In this document: in pieces, positions 50,491-59,871 of the stretch
How the letters are laid out: every line of letters starts with the position of its first letter
How positions within the stretch are numbered: position 1 is the first letter of the stretch
Assembly (NCBI GenBank): GCA_020636075.1
Contig: JACJYO010000002.1
Location: forward strand, 969,601 to 1,033,600
Direction: 5' to 3'
Length of the DNA stretch: 64,000 nt
DNA from: Lewinellaceae bacterium
Lineage (GTDB): Bacteria; Bacteroidota; Bacteroidia; Chitinophagales; Saprospiraceae
Notes under the pieces: generated by a model
Told to the model about the DNA's origin: nothing
Database searches by the model: none
The model's input: the letters and a program-made list of their open reading frames with translations, nothing else
Position numbers and translations under genes: made by a program

Positions 50491-52031
50491 GATGTTGAAT
50501 GCTTCACCGCCGAGTTGAGAAATTGTTCCCAACTGGTTTGTACTGCACCTTTCAGTACCCTGGGCACCTTCGCTTGTCCGTTCAACTTGCCTTGAGACTC
50601 CATCCAACTGTAAAAAGTGCCGTGCGGTAGCAATTGCACCCGGATTTCGCGCAGCGCATACCGACGCTCCACACGGTAGTCATCATTGATTTCCATTAGT
50701 TGGGCATCCAGCTCTGCGGCAAATTCATCGGCCTTTAAATTCGGGTTATCTGTGCTGACATACCATTGGTGGGCCCAATGGCTTCCGTTTTGCACCGCAG
50801 CCACGGCAAATTCTTTGACCCCGGCCTGGAGTTTTTGGTCGGTGCGTTGAATGGCAACATTCATATTGTCGACCGACAAGTGTTCGCCAACCACACTGAG
50901 GTAATGCTTCACCCGGCCCGTCACTTTGAAGGTGGCTTGATTAACATCTTCAAATTGAATGGTATCGCCCAATAAATAACGCCAGGCCCCTGCGTCGGTA
51001 CTCATCAGGAGCGCATATTGCTGGCCGGGTATAACATCCTTGAGCGATACGGCCTTGGCATCGGGGTACAACTCCCCGTTTTCGTCAAAATGTTGTTCGT
51101 TGAACGGTACGAATTCATAAAAAATACCGGCATCCGTGATCAGACGCAACAGCCGCGATTGTGGCCCGGGCTGATAGGCAATAAAACCTTCCGAGGCCAT
51201 GTAACTATCGACATAATGGACGGGCTGCCCAAGGAGTTGTTCAAACGTCTGGCGGTAAGGCTCGAAAAAGATCCCTCCATGCACCAGCAAGCTGAAATTG
51301 GGCCAGATCTCATGTATATGCTTGAGTTGGTATTTCTCCAAAATACGTTCAAAGATCAACTGCACCCAGGCCACGTTTCCAACGATAAAGCCGATATCCC
51401 AGCCGGGAGCTTCTTCAGCAATGCGCTCGATTCGGTCGCTCCATTCGGGGATCGTCGTGATCTCCCGGTCGGGTTTGTAGTATTTCTTCAACCAAAACGG
51501 CCGGTTCAGGCCGATTATGCCCGACATATCGCCTACCCAATGGTTGCCTTCCGGGTTCAGGTTGGTACAGCTGCCAACCATCAGCATTTGTTTGGTAAAC
51601 AAGTCGGCCGGCAGGTTGAAATGCGCCATATCGCAAAACAGCCGGCGCGACACTTTTTTCATCGAACGAATGATGTCGGGGGTAACCGGAATGTATTTCG
51701 TCGCAGCATTGGAGGTGCCGCTGCTCACCGCAAACCAGGGCACTAGTCCGGGCCAGCACACATCCGGCTCGTCTTGCTGGGCCCTGGACCACCACTTGTC
51801 ATACATGGCATCGTAATTATGCATGGGTACCCGTTCCTGAAAGGCACGGACAAGGTCGGATGCGGAAAGTATTTTTTGAAAATTGTATTGCTGGCCAAAA
51901 GCCGTGTCGGCAGCTTCGTTCAGCAATCGCTTTAGCGTTTTTTGTTGTTGTGCAACCGGCGATCGCCAGGGTTCAGGGCGGGTAGCGCCCAGGCGGATAC
52001 CTGTTTTAATGAAATAACCTAAAAATTGCAT
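50487..52031 (-). CDS. GH3 auxin-responsive promoter family-like acyl-adenylating enzyme
   Basis: The 514-aa protein fits the bacterial GH3 family: 'VPWFAVSSGTSNAATKYIPV' (ATP-binding region), 'LMVGSCTNLNPEGNHWVGDM', 'YVDSYMASEGFIAYQPGP', 'YALLMSTDAGAWRYLLGDTI', 'VKHYLSVVGEHLSVDNMNVA'. In plants GH3 enzymes join acids such as indole-acetate or jasmonate to amino acids; bacterial relatives are common in Bacteroidota with unknown substrates. The overlapping LysE-type exporter suggests the pair makes and exports an amino-acid conjugate; that is inference. Confidence 0.88.
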   Translation of the reverse strand: MQFLGYFIKTGIRLGATRPEPWRSPVAQQQKTLKRLLNEAADTAFGQQYNFQKILSASDLVRAFQERVPMHNYDAMYDKWWSRAQQDEPDVCWPGLVPWFAVSSGTSNAATKYIPVTPDIIRSMKKVSRRLFCDMAHFNLPADLFTKQMLMVGSCTNLNPEGNHWVGDMSGIIGLNRPFWLKKYYKPDREITTIPEWSDRIERIAEEAPGWDIGFIVGNVAWVQLIFERILEKYQLKHIHEIWPNFSLLVHGGIFFEPYRQTFEQLLGQPVHYVDSYMASEGFIAYQPGPQSRLLRLITDAGIFYEFVPFNEQHFDENGELYPDAKAVSLKDVIPGQQYALLMSTDAGAWRYLLGDTIQFEDVNQATFKVTGRVKHYLSVVGEHLSVDNMNVAIQRTDQKLQAGVKEFAVAAVQNGSHWAHQWYVSTDNPNLKADEFAAELDAQLMEINDDYRVERRYALREIRVQLLPHGTFYSWMESQGKLNGQAKVPRVLKGAVQTSWEQFLNSAVKHSTS

Positions 52032-52301
52032 GTAATTAAATCCAGTGTTTAAGTAAGATAGCAGTGCCCGCCAGGTAGCGGTAGTTTTTTAGCGGAGGCA
52101 AAAGTAGCGCGCAATTCCATTTCGCAGGCCTTTTTTCTCCATGGCTCGCAGATAGACAAACTTGTTGTTAAATTTGTTGCAAGCCCAAGTGGTATTTTCC
52201 ACCTGCATTCCAATGCATTTTTCCAAAGAGGGGCCGACACGTAAACCGCGGATATTTCCAGTAATTATTCCGCCTCTACCAACCATTTAAAAACACCACC
52301 T

Positions 52302-52745
52302 ATGAAAAACTTCTCGCTCTTTTGGCTTATTGCAGGCTTGTTTTCAATCGTTTCCGCCGGCACTACAAGTTGCAACGCCCCCCAAAACCAAGCTTTTGAA
52401 ATGGACAAGGCATTTACACTACACTATGGTGAAACAGCCCAATGGACCGCCGACGAAACGATCCAAATCCGGTTCGACTCTATTCTCGACGACAGCCGCT
52501 GCCCCAAAGGTGTTCAGTGCGTTTGGGCCGGGCGGGCGGTTGCAGGCATTACCTTTTCTCAAAATGGTGAAATGCAAAACGGCGCCCTTGTTTTGGGTGA
52601 TCCAGCCGGCACCAATTACTCCAATACAGCGACGTTTGGCGACTTTACCGTAACACTGAACCAGGTAAACCCCCACCCTGTTGCGGAGCAAAAAATCCAG
52701 CCGAACGATTACTCGGTGGAATTGGAAATTAAAAAAACTGAATAA
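52302..52745 (+). CDS. Small lipoprotein of a tandem pair (1)
   Basis: The 147-aa protein has a lipoprotein signal (lipobox near 'SAGTTSC', Cys24) and the motif 'DSRCPKGVQCVWAGRA', followed by 'ALVLGDPAGTNYSNTATFGD' and a beta-rich end. It is a tandem paralog of the next gene, 70 bases downstream; the pair shares 'DSRCP', 'CVWAGR', 'LGDP.G..YS.(T/S)ATFG.(F/Y)TV'. The conserved Cys pair likely forms a disulphide. Function unknown. Confidence 0.75.
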   Translation: MKNFSLFWLIAGLFSIVSAGTTSCNAPQNQAFEMDKAFTLHYGETAQWTADETIQIRFDSILDDSRCPKGVQCVWAGRAVAGITFSQNGEMQNGALVLGDPAGTNYSNTATFGDFTVTLNQVNPHPVAEQKIQPNDYSVELEIKKTE

Positions 52746-52815
52746 GCCGGCCAACCATCTTCCCATAGCCCCCTGTCTTTATCTGTAACAACAGATTCAA
52801 AGACAACTTTAAGCT

Positions 52816-53250
52816 ATGAAAAAGTATTTTCTGGGAGTACTCGCAATCGGCTTTTTAGCCGTTTTTGCCTGTTCGAAAAAAGACGGGCAGATCTACTTTA
52901 AACTAGACACCCCATTTACCATGGGATATTTGGAACAAGCCAGTCTGGAAAGTGATCCGGACAACGTCAAAATCCAGTTCAACAAGGTTTTGGATGACAG
53001 CCGCTGCCCAATAGATGCCATTTGTGTATGGGCCGGCCGTGTGGAATTTGAAATTACGTTTACCCAAGCGGGTTCCACCGAGAGCGCTATTCTTTTGCTT
53101 GGCGACCCAACCGGCTCGGATTATTCTGATTCGGCAACTTTTGGTGAATACACTGTAAAAGTGCTCCAGGTAAAACCCGACCCGAAGTCGAATGTCGTTA
53201 TTCCGCAATCGGCATACCTCGTGCAGTTGGAAGTCAGCAAAGCACCGTAA
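52816..53250 (+). CDS. Small lipoprotein of a tandem pair (2)
   Basis: The 144-aa protein has a lipoprotein signal ending in 'AVFACSKKDG' (Cys19). It repeats the pattern of the preceding gene: 'LDDSRCPIDAICVWAGRVEF', 'LLLGDPTGSDYSDSATFGEY'. The pair probably arose by tandem duplication and then diverged. Members are small envelope lipoproteins in Bacteroidota without an assigned role. A hairpin terminator follows. Confidence 0.75.
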   Translation: MKKYFLGVLAIGFLAVFACSKKDGQIYFKLDTPFTMGYLEQASLESDPDNVKIQFNKVLDDSRCPIDAICVWAGRVEFEITFTQAGSTESAILLLGDPTGSDYSDSATFGEYTVKVLQVKPDPKSNVVIPQSAYLVQLEVSKAP

Positions 53251-53270
53251 TTTATCCTTGACTAAGTGGT

Positions 53271-53306
53271 AGGGGCAAGCCGGCGTTATGCCGACTTGCC
53301 CCTTTC
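53271..53306 (+). terminator. Terminator after the tandem lipoprotein genes
   Basis: Stem aggggcaag (53271-53279) with cttgcccct (53295-53303), extended by inner ccgg pairs, followed by a short T-run. It lies 21 bases after the stop. Confidence 0.65.
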
Positions 53307-53334
53307 CATACTACTTGCTTTATTCTAAAAAAAA

Positions 53335-55836
53335 CTACTTCAGCATCAGTTTTCCAGCGCCCAGCACCGCACCGCCTGCACGTACCTGAATCAGGTAAAT
53401 CCCGGCAGGCAGATCACCGCGCTCAAAATGCCATTGGCTTCCGCTAACAGTGGCGCTTCGTACCGGCCGGCCGGTAGCATCGCGAAGATCGATCTGCCAG
53501 TCGGAGAGGCCTGTCGCTCCGCGCAGTTCCAACACAGCCTGTTGGGCAATTGGGTTGGGCATTACCCGCAAATCGAGTCCGGAACGGAACGGCTGCCAGC
53601 TGCTGACGGTGATAAAACGTGTACCGACGCGGTGTTTGGTGGTGTTTGTGATGACCGGCTCGTTGAAGTCAAAATAGATGCCGGCATTGTTCAAAATTTC
53701 TGTTTCCAGTTGCACATCGGCATTTTGCGCAATGCGGAATGAAACGAAGCCCTGCGAACCTTCCAGGTTGGTGCTGCTGTCGGGCAACAGGATATTCTCG
53801 AAGGTGAATTTAATATCACGGTCGCCGTAGTATTCAAATTTGTACGGGTGGCTGCTGGCGCCTGGGCGTACAGAACCCGGGTCGAGCCAGGGTGACAGTT
53901 GGTCGCGGATCACCACCGTAAATGCAGTGTCGGTACCGGTATTTTGAAAACGGATCAGGTATTCGATGTCTGTTCCTTTTTCAATATAGCGCTCGGTAGA
54001 ATAACCCACCGGAAACCCTTGTTTGTCGTTCGGGTCGTATGAACCTGTATTCTGCCTGCAATCAATATCCACCCAGGGATCATTGTCGCCTGCCGGAAAC
54101 TGGTTAACAAAGCCGGTACTGAACTGACCGGTAGCGGTACAACCTTCCGCCCATGCCGCAGGCTGGGAGTTGCCCGGGTGGAATTCCTCCTGCGCTACTT
54201 CAACACGCCAGGTAGCGCCATTGGCCGGCACTTTGATGTGGTGTTCTTGTGCGGGCGCCAGGTAAATAGCCGGTGGAGGCGCTTGCATCAGCATGACCGC
54301 GTCCTCGATGATCACATATTCCAGCGGCGCGCTCATGGTGCCAACACCGGTATTTCGCACCACAAAATCCAGCGAATCGCCGTTGCAATCCACCGTAAGT
54401 TCCAGGCTCGCGCCGGACCACTGCGGATTGGCGGCTTCGCAGCTGCCTGTTGGGTAAATGACGGCCTCAGTGCAATGCGTTTGACCCAGGGTTGCATCAC
54501 AGCTCACTAGTACTTTAACCCAGAATGAGCCACAAGTATTGAAAGGCACATCACCCAAATCAAATCGATACAGATTGTTACCCAGGTCTGTACCCGGGAT
54601 GCTCGAATTGTTTACAGAAAGGAAGGGGTCGAACTGTATTTCAACATATGCGCCATTTGCTGTCACCGTCCCTTGGTTGCAGTAGTTCACATAATATGTG
54701 CTCAAAAAACAACGGCGCAGGTTGTTCGTACTGATATCGACACTCATAGCCGGGCAAACGGCTTCCGGTTGGAGCAGGAAGTCCTGGTCAACAGTCTGGG
54801 ATGGTGTCAACGAAATCGAATAGGTAGCCTGGCAAGGCGTCCACAAGTTGTTGGGCGGAAGCACCGTTACGTCGTAAGTGCCGGGGTAGATCTCTGTGCT
54901 GTAAAATCCGTTGGCGTCAGTGACCGCATAAAACACAAGCCCGGCGGCGTTGGAAATTTGGATGGGGATATTGGCCAAGCCGTCGTCGGAGGTCTCCACC
55001 GTACAGTTGGTATTCCAATCTGCCCATACATAACCCTGTAATTCAGCGCATTCATTGGGATCGTCTTCAACGACATAGGTCGATACAACCGAACAGCCAT
55101 TAGAACCGGTAACGGTAACCACATAGGTGCCAACGGCAGGATTATCAATAAAGACTGAGGTATTTCCATTGTTCCAAGAATAGGTAAATGGCGGCGCCCC
55201 ACCGGACACATTCACCCACATACCGATCGAATCATCGCAAAACTGGCTGTCGAAATAGATGATCTCTGCGGATAAGGGCCCAAAGTCCGTAACCACCGCA
55301 CATTCATCACTGGTACATCCTGTAGTCATATCGGTCACCGTGACACAGTAAGTTGTCACACCAGAAGGCGATAGCATGGCCTGGATGGTTTGCGTATTCT
55401 CGCCGGTAGACCAAGCATATGCAAACGGGCCGGTGCCCCCCGCAACCTGGACAACCAAGTTGGTGGGATCATTGCAACCCTGTGGCTCCACCTGAATGGT
55501 CACCTGCGGAAACGATCCGTCCTGTGTAACAATCACTGTATCGCCGCCCCAGCAGCCAGTGGCCGAATCCAATACAAAAAGTGCATACACGCCAGGCCCA
55601 TTAGCCGTTGCAGTCAGATTGCCCGGGTTTGAAACAGTTCCCGACCAACTGTAGGAATAATCACCAGTAGGTGGAGTAACTGTGGCAGTGAGTTGAACCG
55701 TGGGGCTTTGGCACGTGATCTGACCCGGCGGGTCAATTTGCACAATGGGTGGTGTGCCGTTGCACTGAGCCTGGGCGTTTTGGGCCAGCAGTGCCCAGAA
55801 GGCCAGCAGTAAAAAGCAGATTTTTTTCGTGTACAT
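53335..55836 (-). CDS. T9SS surface protein with DUF7619, paralog of the 1062-aa protein
   Basis: From the ATG at 55836 (signal MYTKKICFLLLAFWALLAQN) the protein is 833 aa. It has an Ig-like repeat ('YSWSGTVSNPGNLTATANG'), SprB-type segments ('VTIQVEPQGCNDPTNLVVQV', 'GGAPPFTYSWNNGNTSVFI'), a CnaB-like domain near 290-370 ('LQGYVWADWNTNCTVETSDD'), a DUF7619 domain ('SYDPNDKQGFPVGYSTERYI', 'FQNTGTDTAFTVVIRDQL') and a T9SS type A end ('LPAGIYLIQVRAGGAVLGAG'). The last 500 residues align with those of the protein at 10987-14175; the repeats in front differ in number. It is divergent from the helical protein at 56102, as is its paralog. Confidence 0.88.
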   Translation of the reverse strand: MYTKKICFLLLAFWALLAQNAQAQCNGTPPIVQIDPPGQITCQSPTVQLTATVTPPTGDYSYSWSGTVSNPGNLTATANGPGVYALFVLDSATGCWGGDTVIVTQDGSFPQVTIQVEPQGCNDPTNLVVQVAGGTGPFAYAWSTGENTQTIQAMLSPSGVTTYCVTVTDMTTGCTSDECAVVTDFGPLSAEIIYFDSQFCDDSIGMWVNVSGGAPPFTYSWNNGNTSVFIDNPAVGTYVVTVTGSNGCSVVSTYVVEDDPNECAELQGYVWADWNTNCTVETSDDGLANIPIQISNAAGLVFYAVTDANGFYSTEIYPGTYDVTVLPPNNLWTPCQATYSISLTPSQTVDQDFLLQPEAVCPAMSVDISTNNLRRCFLSTYYVNYCNQGTVTANGAYVEIQFDPFLSVNNSSIPGTDLGNNLYRFDLGDVPFNTCGSFWVKVLVSCDATLGQTHCTEAVIYPTGSCEAANPQWSGASLELTVDCNGDSLDFVVRNTGVGTMSAPLEYVIIEDAVMLMQAPPPAIYLAPAQEHHIKVPANGATWRVEVAQEEFHPGNSQPAAWAEGCTATGQFSTGFVNQFPAGDNDPWVDIDCRQNTGSYDPNDKQGFPVGYSTERYIEKGTDIEYLIRFQNTGTDTAFTVVIRDQLSPWLDPGSVRPGASSHPYKFEYYGDRDIKFTFENILLPDSSTNLEGSQGFVSFRIAQNADVQLETEILNNAGIYFDFNEPVITNTTKHRVGTRFITVSSWQPFRSGLDLRVMPNPIAQQAVLELRGATGLSDWQIDLRDATGRPVRSATVSGSQWHFERGDLPAGIYLIQVRAGGAVLGAGKLMLK

Positions 55837-56101
55837 AGGATATCTCGTTTGGGAGTGCATGAAAAGTTGAAAGTTAAATCGCAACATAGTTCGTCGACGG
55901 TTACAAAGGTGAATACGATTTCGATGGTACAAAAGTTTGGTATTCATGTTAGAATAAAAAATACATTTTTTGCCATTAATTGATTTTTTTAATAAAAATA
56001 TTTTAATAACCTTTTGATTTAAAGAATTTTGTAAAAGTTAAAATACATTACAAACCGGAAGCAACATTTTGAAAAATAAAGACAAAAATCGCGGAATGCC
56101 C

Positions 56102-57505
56102 ATGGAACGCACCCGCCTGTGGGAAAGCCTGAGTTCCCTGAGCCCTTTGGAGAAAAAACATTTTGGGCAATGGCTGCAATCGGCTTTTTTTTGCCGGCGC
56201 CCGCAACCGCCCGCTTTATTCGACTATATCCAGGATTGCTGGGCATCAAACCGGTTACCGGAACAAGAGGATGCCTGGAATGCCGTTTTTGGCCAAAAAA
56301 AGCCCCACCAGGCCCAGGTATTGCGCCAGGCAATGAGTGACTTACAAGCCCAACTCGAGCATTTTCTGGTGTACCGCGAACAATTTTCCGACAACGTCGA
56401 CTATCATATCCGGCTGGCAGCGGCATACCGCAAACGCGGTCTGGAAAAACACTTCCGGCAAAGTCTGCGCGCCGCGCGCAGCACTTGGGCGCGCCAGCCA
56501 TTTCGCCATGCAGAGTATTTTGATGCGCAGGCCTCCATCGAATACGAGTTGTACCACCAACTTAGCGCCGGACGCCGCACGGAAGCCCTCAACCTCCAGG
56601 AACTTTCCGATCAAACGGACACCGCCTTCATCGCCCGGAAACTACGCCAGGCGTGCTTTGCGCTCAGCCACCAAACGGTGTACAACACCGAATACCGCTT
56701 TGGCTTGCTGGATGCCGTGTTGGAACACGTGGAGCAATCGGAAACATTGAAACAAATTCCAGCTATCGGCCTGTACTACTTCTGTTATTTGTTTCTGACA
56801 GAGCCGGAAGGCGAAGCCTATTTCGATCAGTTTAAACAGCAATTGCTGGCCCGGGTGGATCAACTGCCGGTCGAGGAACAACGCAATTTGCACTTGCTTG
56901 CGCTAAATTTCTGCATTCGGAAAATCAATCAATTGAACCAGGATTATTTCCGGGAGGCCCTGGATCTGTACCAGTCTGCCCTGAAAGCCGGGCTCCTGCT
57001 CGAAAACGGGCAACTATCGCATTTTGCCTTCAACAATATTGTCGCTATTGCCATCAAAACAGGCGATGTCGAATGGGCCGAAACATTTATCCGGGAGCAA
57101 GCCGCATTTTTGGAAAAAAAACACCGCGACGCCACCTTTCACCTCAATCTGGCCCGGATCGCCTACAGTCGCCGGCAGCTCAAACCTGCCCTTTTGCACC
57201 TTCAGCAAGCCGATTACAAGGACCTGATCAACAACCTGATCGCCAAGACGCTTCAATTAAAAATCTATTTTGAAAGCGGCGAGTTCGACGCGCTGGATGC
57301 GCACTTGCAAAGCATGCAAACCTTCATCCGGCGCCAGGAAGTGATCGGGTATCACAAAACCAACTATAAAAATATTGTGCGGTACGCCCGGCGGCTCATG
57401 CAACTCAACCCCAACAGCCGCACGGCCCGGCAGACCTTGCGTCAGCAAATTGAAACAGAAACGGTATTGACTGAAAAAGAATGGCTGCTGGAAATGGTCG
57501 GTTAA
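56102..57505 (+). CDS. Helical-repeat protein of the paralogous family (B)
   Basis: Unnamed family. From the ATG at 56102 ('MERTRLWESLSSL') the protein is 467 aa, identical in length to its paralog at 9147-10550. Strong shared stretches are 'AAYRKRGLEKHFRQSLRAAR', 'EALNLQELSDQTDTAFIARK', 'YNTEYRFGLLDAVLEHVE', 'LHLQQADYKDLINNLIAKTL', 'RQEVIGYHKTNYKNIVRYAR' and 'VLTEKEWLLEM'. Helical, TPR-like in the second half, cytosolic. It is divergent from a T9SS/DUF7619 protein with a 265-base A+T-rich gap. Starts at 56096 or TTG 56069 are possible but add residues absent from the paralog. Its stop overlaps the next convergent gene by 4 bases. Confidence 0.78.
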   Translation: MERTRLWESLSSLSPLEKKHFGQWLQSAFFCRRPQPPALFDYIQDCWASNRLPEQEDAWNAVFGQKKPHQAQVLRQAMSDLQAQLEHFLVYREQFSDNVDYHIRLAAAYRKRGLEKHFRQSLRAARSTWARQPFRHAEYFDAQASIEYELYHQLSAGRRTEALNLQELSDQTDTAFIARKLRQACFALSHQTVYNTEYRFGLLDAVLEHVEQSETLKQIPAIGLYYFCYLFLTEPEGEAYFDQFKQQLLARVDQLPVEEQRNLHLLALNFCIRKINQLNQDYFREALDLYQSALKAGLLLENGQLSHFAFNNIVAIAIKTGDVEWAETFIREQAAFLEKKHRDATFHLNLARIAYSRRQLKPALLHLQQADYKDLINNLIAKTLQLKIYFESGEFDALDAHLQSMQTFIRRQEVIGYHKTNYKNIVRYARRLMQLNPNSRTARQTLRQQIETETVLTEKEWLLEMVG

Positions 57506-58788
57506 AACTTCCGGATCTTGCCAAAATAGCCCGCGTCCATCTGCCACAAAGGGTTGTCTTTGAGCATCATCCGGGCCACTACCTCCGGGTAAGCGTTGAG
57601 TTTGTCGTACCCCTCCGCGCGCACTTCTACGCCCGGGTTAAAGGCGTAGTTTTTCAAGACAGCATACAAGTCCCCCAACTCGGCCGGCACATTGGGAAGC
57701 CGGTAATTAACGGCGCCGGAATTGCTTGATGCAACTAGCGCCTCCCAGCTGATAGCCAACGTCCCGCCCGTGTAGCGGCGGGTAAACGCCAGCAGGTCGA
57801 TGAAGCCGCTGCACTGAATTGATACCCAGCGCCCGTCGGCTACAGATGCTGTGAGAATATCAAAATTGGGGCTTTGCAGTCCGGTGGGCAAGTCCTGAAA
57901 AAACTTGTCGCATACGTAGCCATAGCCGCCGGGGTTCGTATCGAAACCCGAAATACGGAGCCGGTAGCCATTTTGCGGCAAGCTAGGCGGTTCGTACACA
58001 TTTAATTGGTCAAAAACAGGGATCGGACCGCCAGGAATACGCTGATTTCCTCCAAGCGACAGGAATTCTTTTTTGTCCAGATCAATCACCCGGTCCAATT
58101 CGAAATTCCAATCGGTGAGCAAGGGCAGGGAGACCAGGGCAGGATTGGGAGGCAGCGGCTGCAAATCAGTCAAATCGACTGTTGCCGAATAACTGGCATC
58201 GTTGATATTTTCAAAAAAGGCATAGCGCCAGGTGCTTTCACCATTCACCCGCACCCGGAACCAGATGCGGCCGGTATGTAATACACGGTACTGCCCTTCA
58301 AAATTATTGCCGGCCTGCGGAAAGGCAAACGTGAGTCCCTGCGGCACAACGATCGAGTCGACCGAACTGACCCCGGTAAATTTCAGGGACAGATCGGTGC
58401 TTTTTAAATAGTTGGTTTCGTGCAGGTGAATATTGGCGCCGTTGTAAAGGTTGGTATAGGTCGTCAGGCTGACGGTGGTATCGCGTACACCGGTACCCGG
58501 CGCAAGAAACGGTTCAATTTTGACCACCGTGCAATCAAAGCGGTCGGTCGGTTCAGAACCCGGCACCATCACGCGGGCTGTGTCGCTCCCCGGGATCCAC
58601 CGGAATGCCTTGGTCTGTCCATTTTTATCCGAAAGAAAAACTGCATACTGCGCATGAAGAATATCAACTTCATTGTGCACATTAATGCTAAAAACGGCCG
58701 TTTCCGGAATTTCCGGCCCGTCGTTTTTTTGGCAACCAACCGCCAAGAAAAGAAGAAGTAAAATAAACTGGTAAAGTCGAATTGCCAT
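57502..58788 (-). CDS. Hypothetical lipoprotein
   Basis: The 428-aa protein starts with a lipoprotein signal ('QFILLLLFLAVGCQKNDGPE', Cys19). The rest is beta-rich with no domain I recognise ('FSINVHNEVDILHAQYAVFL', 'GYRLRISGFDTNPGGYGYV', 'NYRLPNVPAELGDLYAVLKN'). The architecture suggests a surface or periplasmic lipoprotein of two or three beta domains. It is convergent with the helical protein gene, with stops overlapping by 4 bases. Confidence 0.7.
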   Translation of the reverse strand: MAIRLYQFILLLLFLAVGCQKNDGPEIPETAVFSINVHNEVDILHAQYAVFLSDKNGQTKAFRWIPGSDTARVMVPGSEPTDRFDCTVVKIEPFLAPGTGVRDTTVSLTTYTNLYNGANIHLHETNYLKSTDLSLKFTGVSSVDSIVVPQGLTFAFPQAGNNFEGQYRVLHTGRIWFRVRVNGESTWRYAFFENINDASYSATVDLTDLQPLPPNPALVSLPLLTDWNFELDRVIDLDKKEFLSLGGNQRIPGGPIPVFDQLNVYEPPSLPQNGYRLRISGFDTNPGGYGYVCDKFFQDLPTGLQSPNFDILTASVADGRWVSIQCSGFIDLLAFTRRYTGGTLAISWEALVASSNSGAVNYRLPNVPAELGDLYAVLKNYAFNPGVEVRAEGYDKLNAYPEVVARMMLKDNPLWQMDAGYFGKIRKF

Positions 58789-58983
58789 GCAGCCTGGTGG
58801 ATCAAATTGGGAAAAATAAGCAGCAGCAAAATTAGCGCCAAGCACTTAATTAATTCCTTAAAAATGCATTAGCGTCGTGAAAATACTGTTTTTTCGCCCA
58901 ATTATTGATCCAAATCATTGTTCACCTCCCACCCTATCCGAAGTATGGTGGGCAAATCCCACAAGTTGTGGGCGATACATATT

Positions 58984-59550
58984 GTGAAATCTGTAGCAGT
59001 ATTTTGCGGCGCCAATCCCGGCAACCAACCCTGGTTTGCAGAAGCAGCCGCACAACTGGGCGCCACACTGGCTGCCCGTAACATTCGCGTCCTTTTCGGC
59101 GGCGGCAGCGTCGGACTGATGGGCATTCTGGCTGATGCCGTGCTGGCAGCAGGCGGGCCGATAACAGGAGTTATCACCGATCAGCTTTCCGAACTCGAAC
59201 TGGGGCACATCGGGGTCACCGATATGATCGTCGTGGAATCCATGGCCGAGCGCCGCACCCTGCTAATTAAAGGTACCGACGGTGTGATCACACTGCCTGG
59301 CGGTTTCGGCTCCATGGACGAACACTTTGAGGCACTCACTCTGGCGCAACTGCACCAATACCGCAAGCCCATTGGCCTGCTCAACGTGCGGGGGTATTAC
59401 GACCCAATGCTGGCGATGCTCGACCAAATGGTGGATTTTGGTTTTTTGAAACCGAAAAACCGCAGCCTCTGCCTCGATGCCGACAACGTGCCTGGATTGT
59501 TGCAGAAAATGGAAGCCTATGAATACCAGGCTGTTGAAAAATGGCTTTGA
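58984..59550 (+). CDS. LOG-family (TIGR00730) nucleotide hydrolase
   Basis: The 188-aa product (GTG at 58984, 'VKSVAVFCGANPG') has the Rossmann fold and the 'LPGGFGSMDEHFEALTLAQL' motif (PGGxGTxxE type) of LOG/TIGR00730 proteins, plus 'VVESMAERRTLLIKGTDGVI'. These enzymes hydrolyse the N-glycosidic bond of nucleoside monophosphates, including cytokinin ribotides. The frame extends upstream to 58918, but the homology and usual length (about 190 aa) fit the GTG. It is a single gene. Confidence 0.87.
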   Translation: MKSVAVFCGANPGNQPWFAEAAAQLGATLAARNIRVLFGGGSVGLMGILADAVLAAGGPITGVITDQLSELELGHIGVTDMIVVESMAERRTLLIKGTDGVITLPGGFGSMDEHFEALTLAQLHQYRKPIGLLNVRGYYDPMLAMLDQMVDFGFLKPKNRSLCLDADNVPGLLQKMEAYEYQAVEKWL

Positions 59551-59653
59551 AAAATGACAACAAGAATCGTCATGCGAATCAGAAATTGAAAACAGGAAGC
59601 TTGTGGTTTCCGCAACACAATTTGGGTAAAATTTATCACAGCGCCACACTTAA

Positions 59654-59801
59654 GCTTGTCCTGTCGTAGCGCAGCGGAGACACCTGCACAAGTAGAATTT
59701 GCGTGATTTGCCAAAAAATGTTGGGACTATGAGCAATTTTTGAAGCACTACAAATTATTGAACTTTTGTAGATGTCTCCGCTGCGCTACGACAGGACAAG
59801 C
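59654..59801. repeat. Inverted repeat with perfect 29-bp arms
   Basis: Positions 59654-59682 and 59773-59801 are perfectly complementary, built around 'tgtcgtagcgcagcggaga'. The 90-base interior has no gene. It occupies the 321-base gap between the LOG and DUF2202 genes; the remaining sequence there shows nothing else. Confidence 0.8.
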
Positions 59802-59871
59802 ATTGGGGTAAATTCTTATGATTTAATCATCTGCGACGACTGAATCTGGTAGTGTTCAGAAAGCAGGAATC

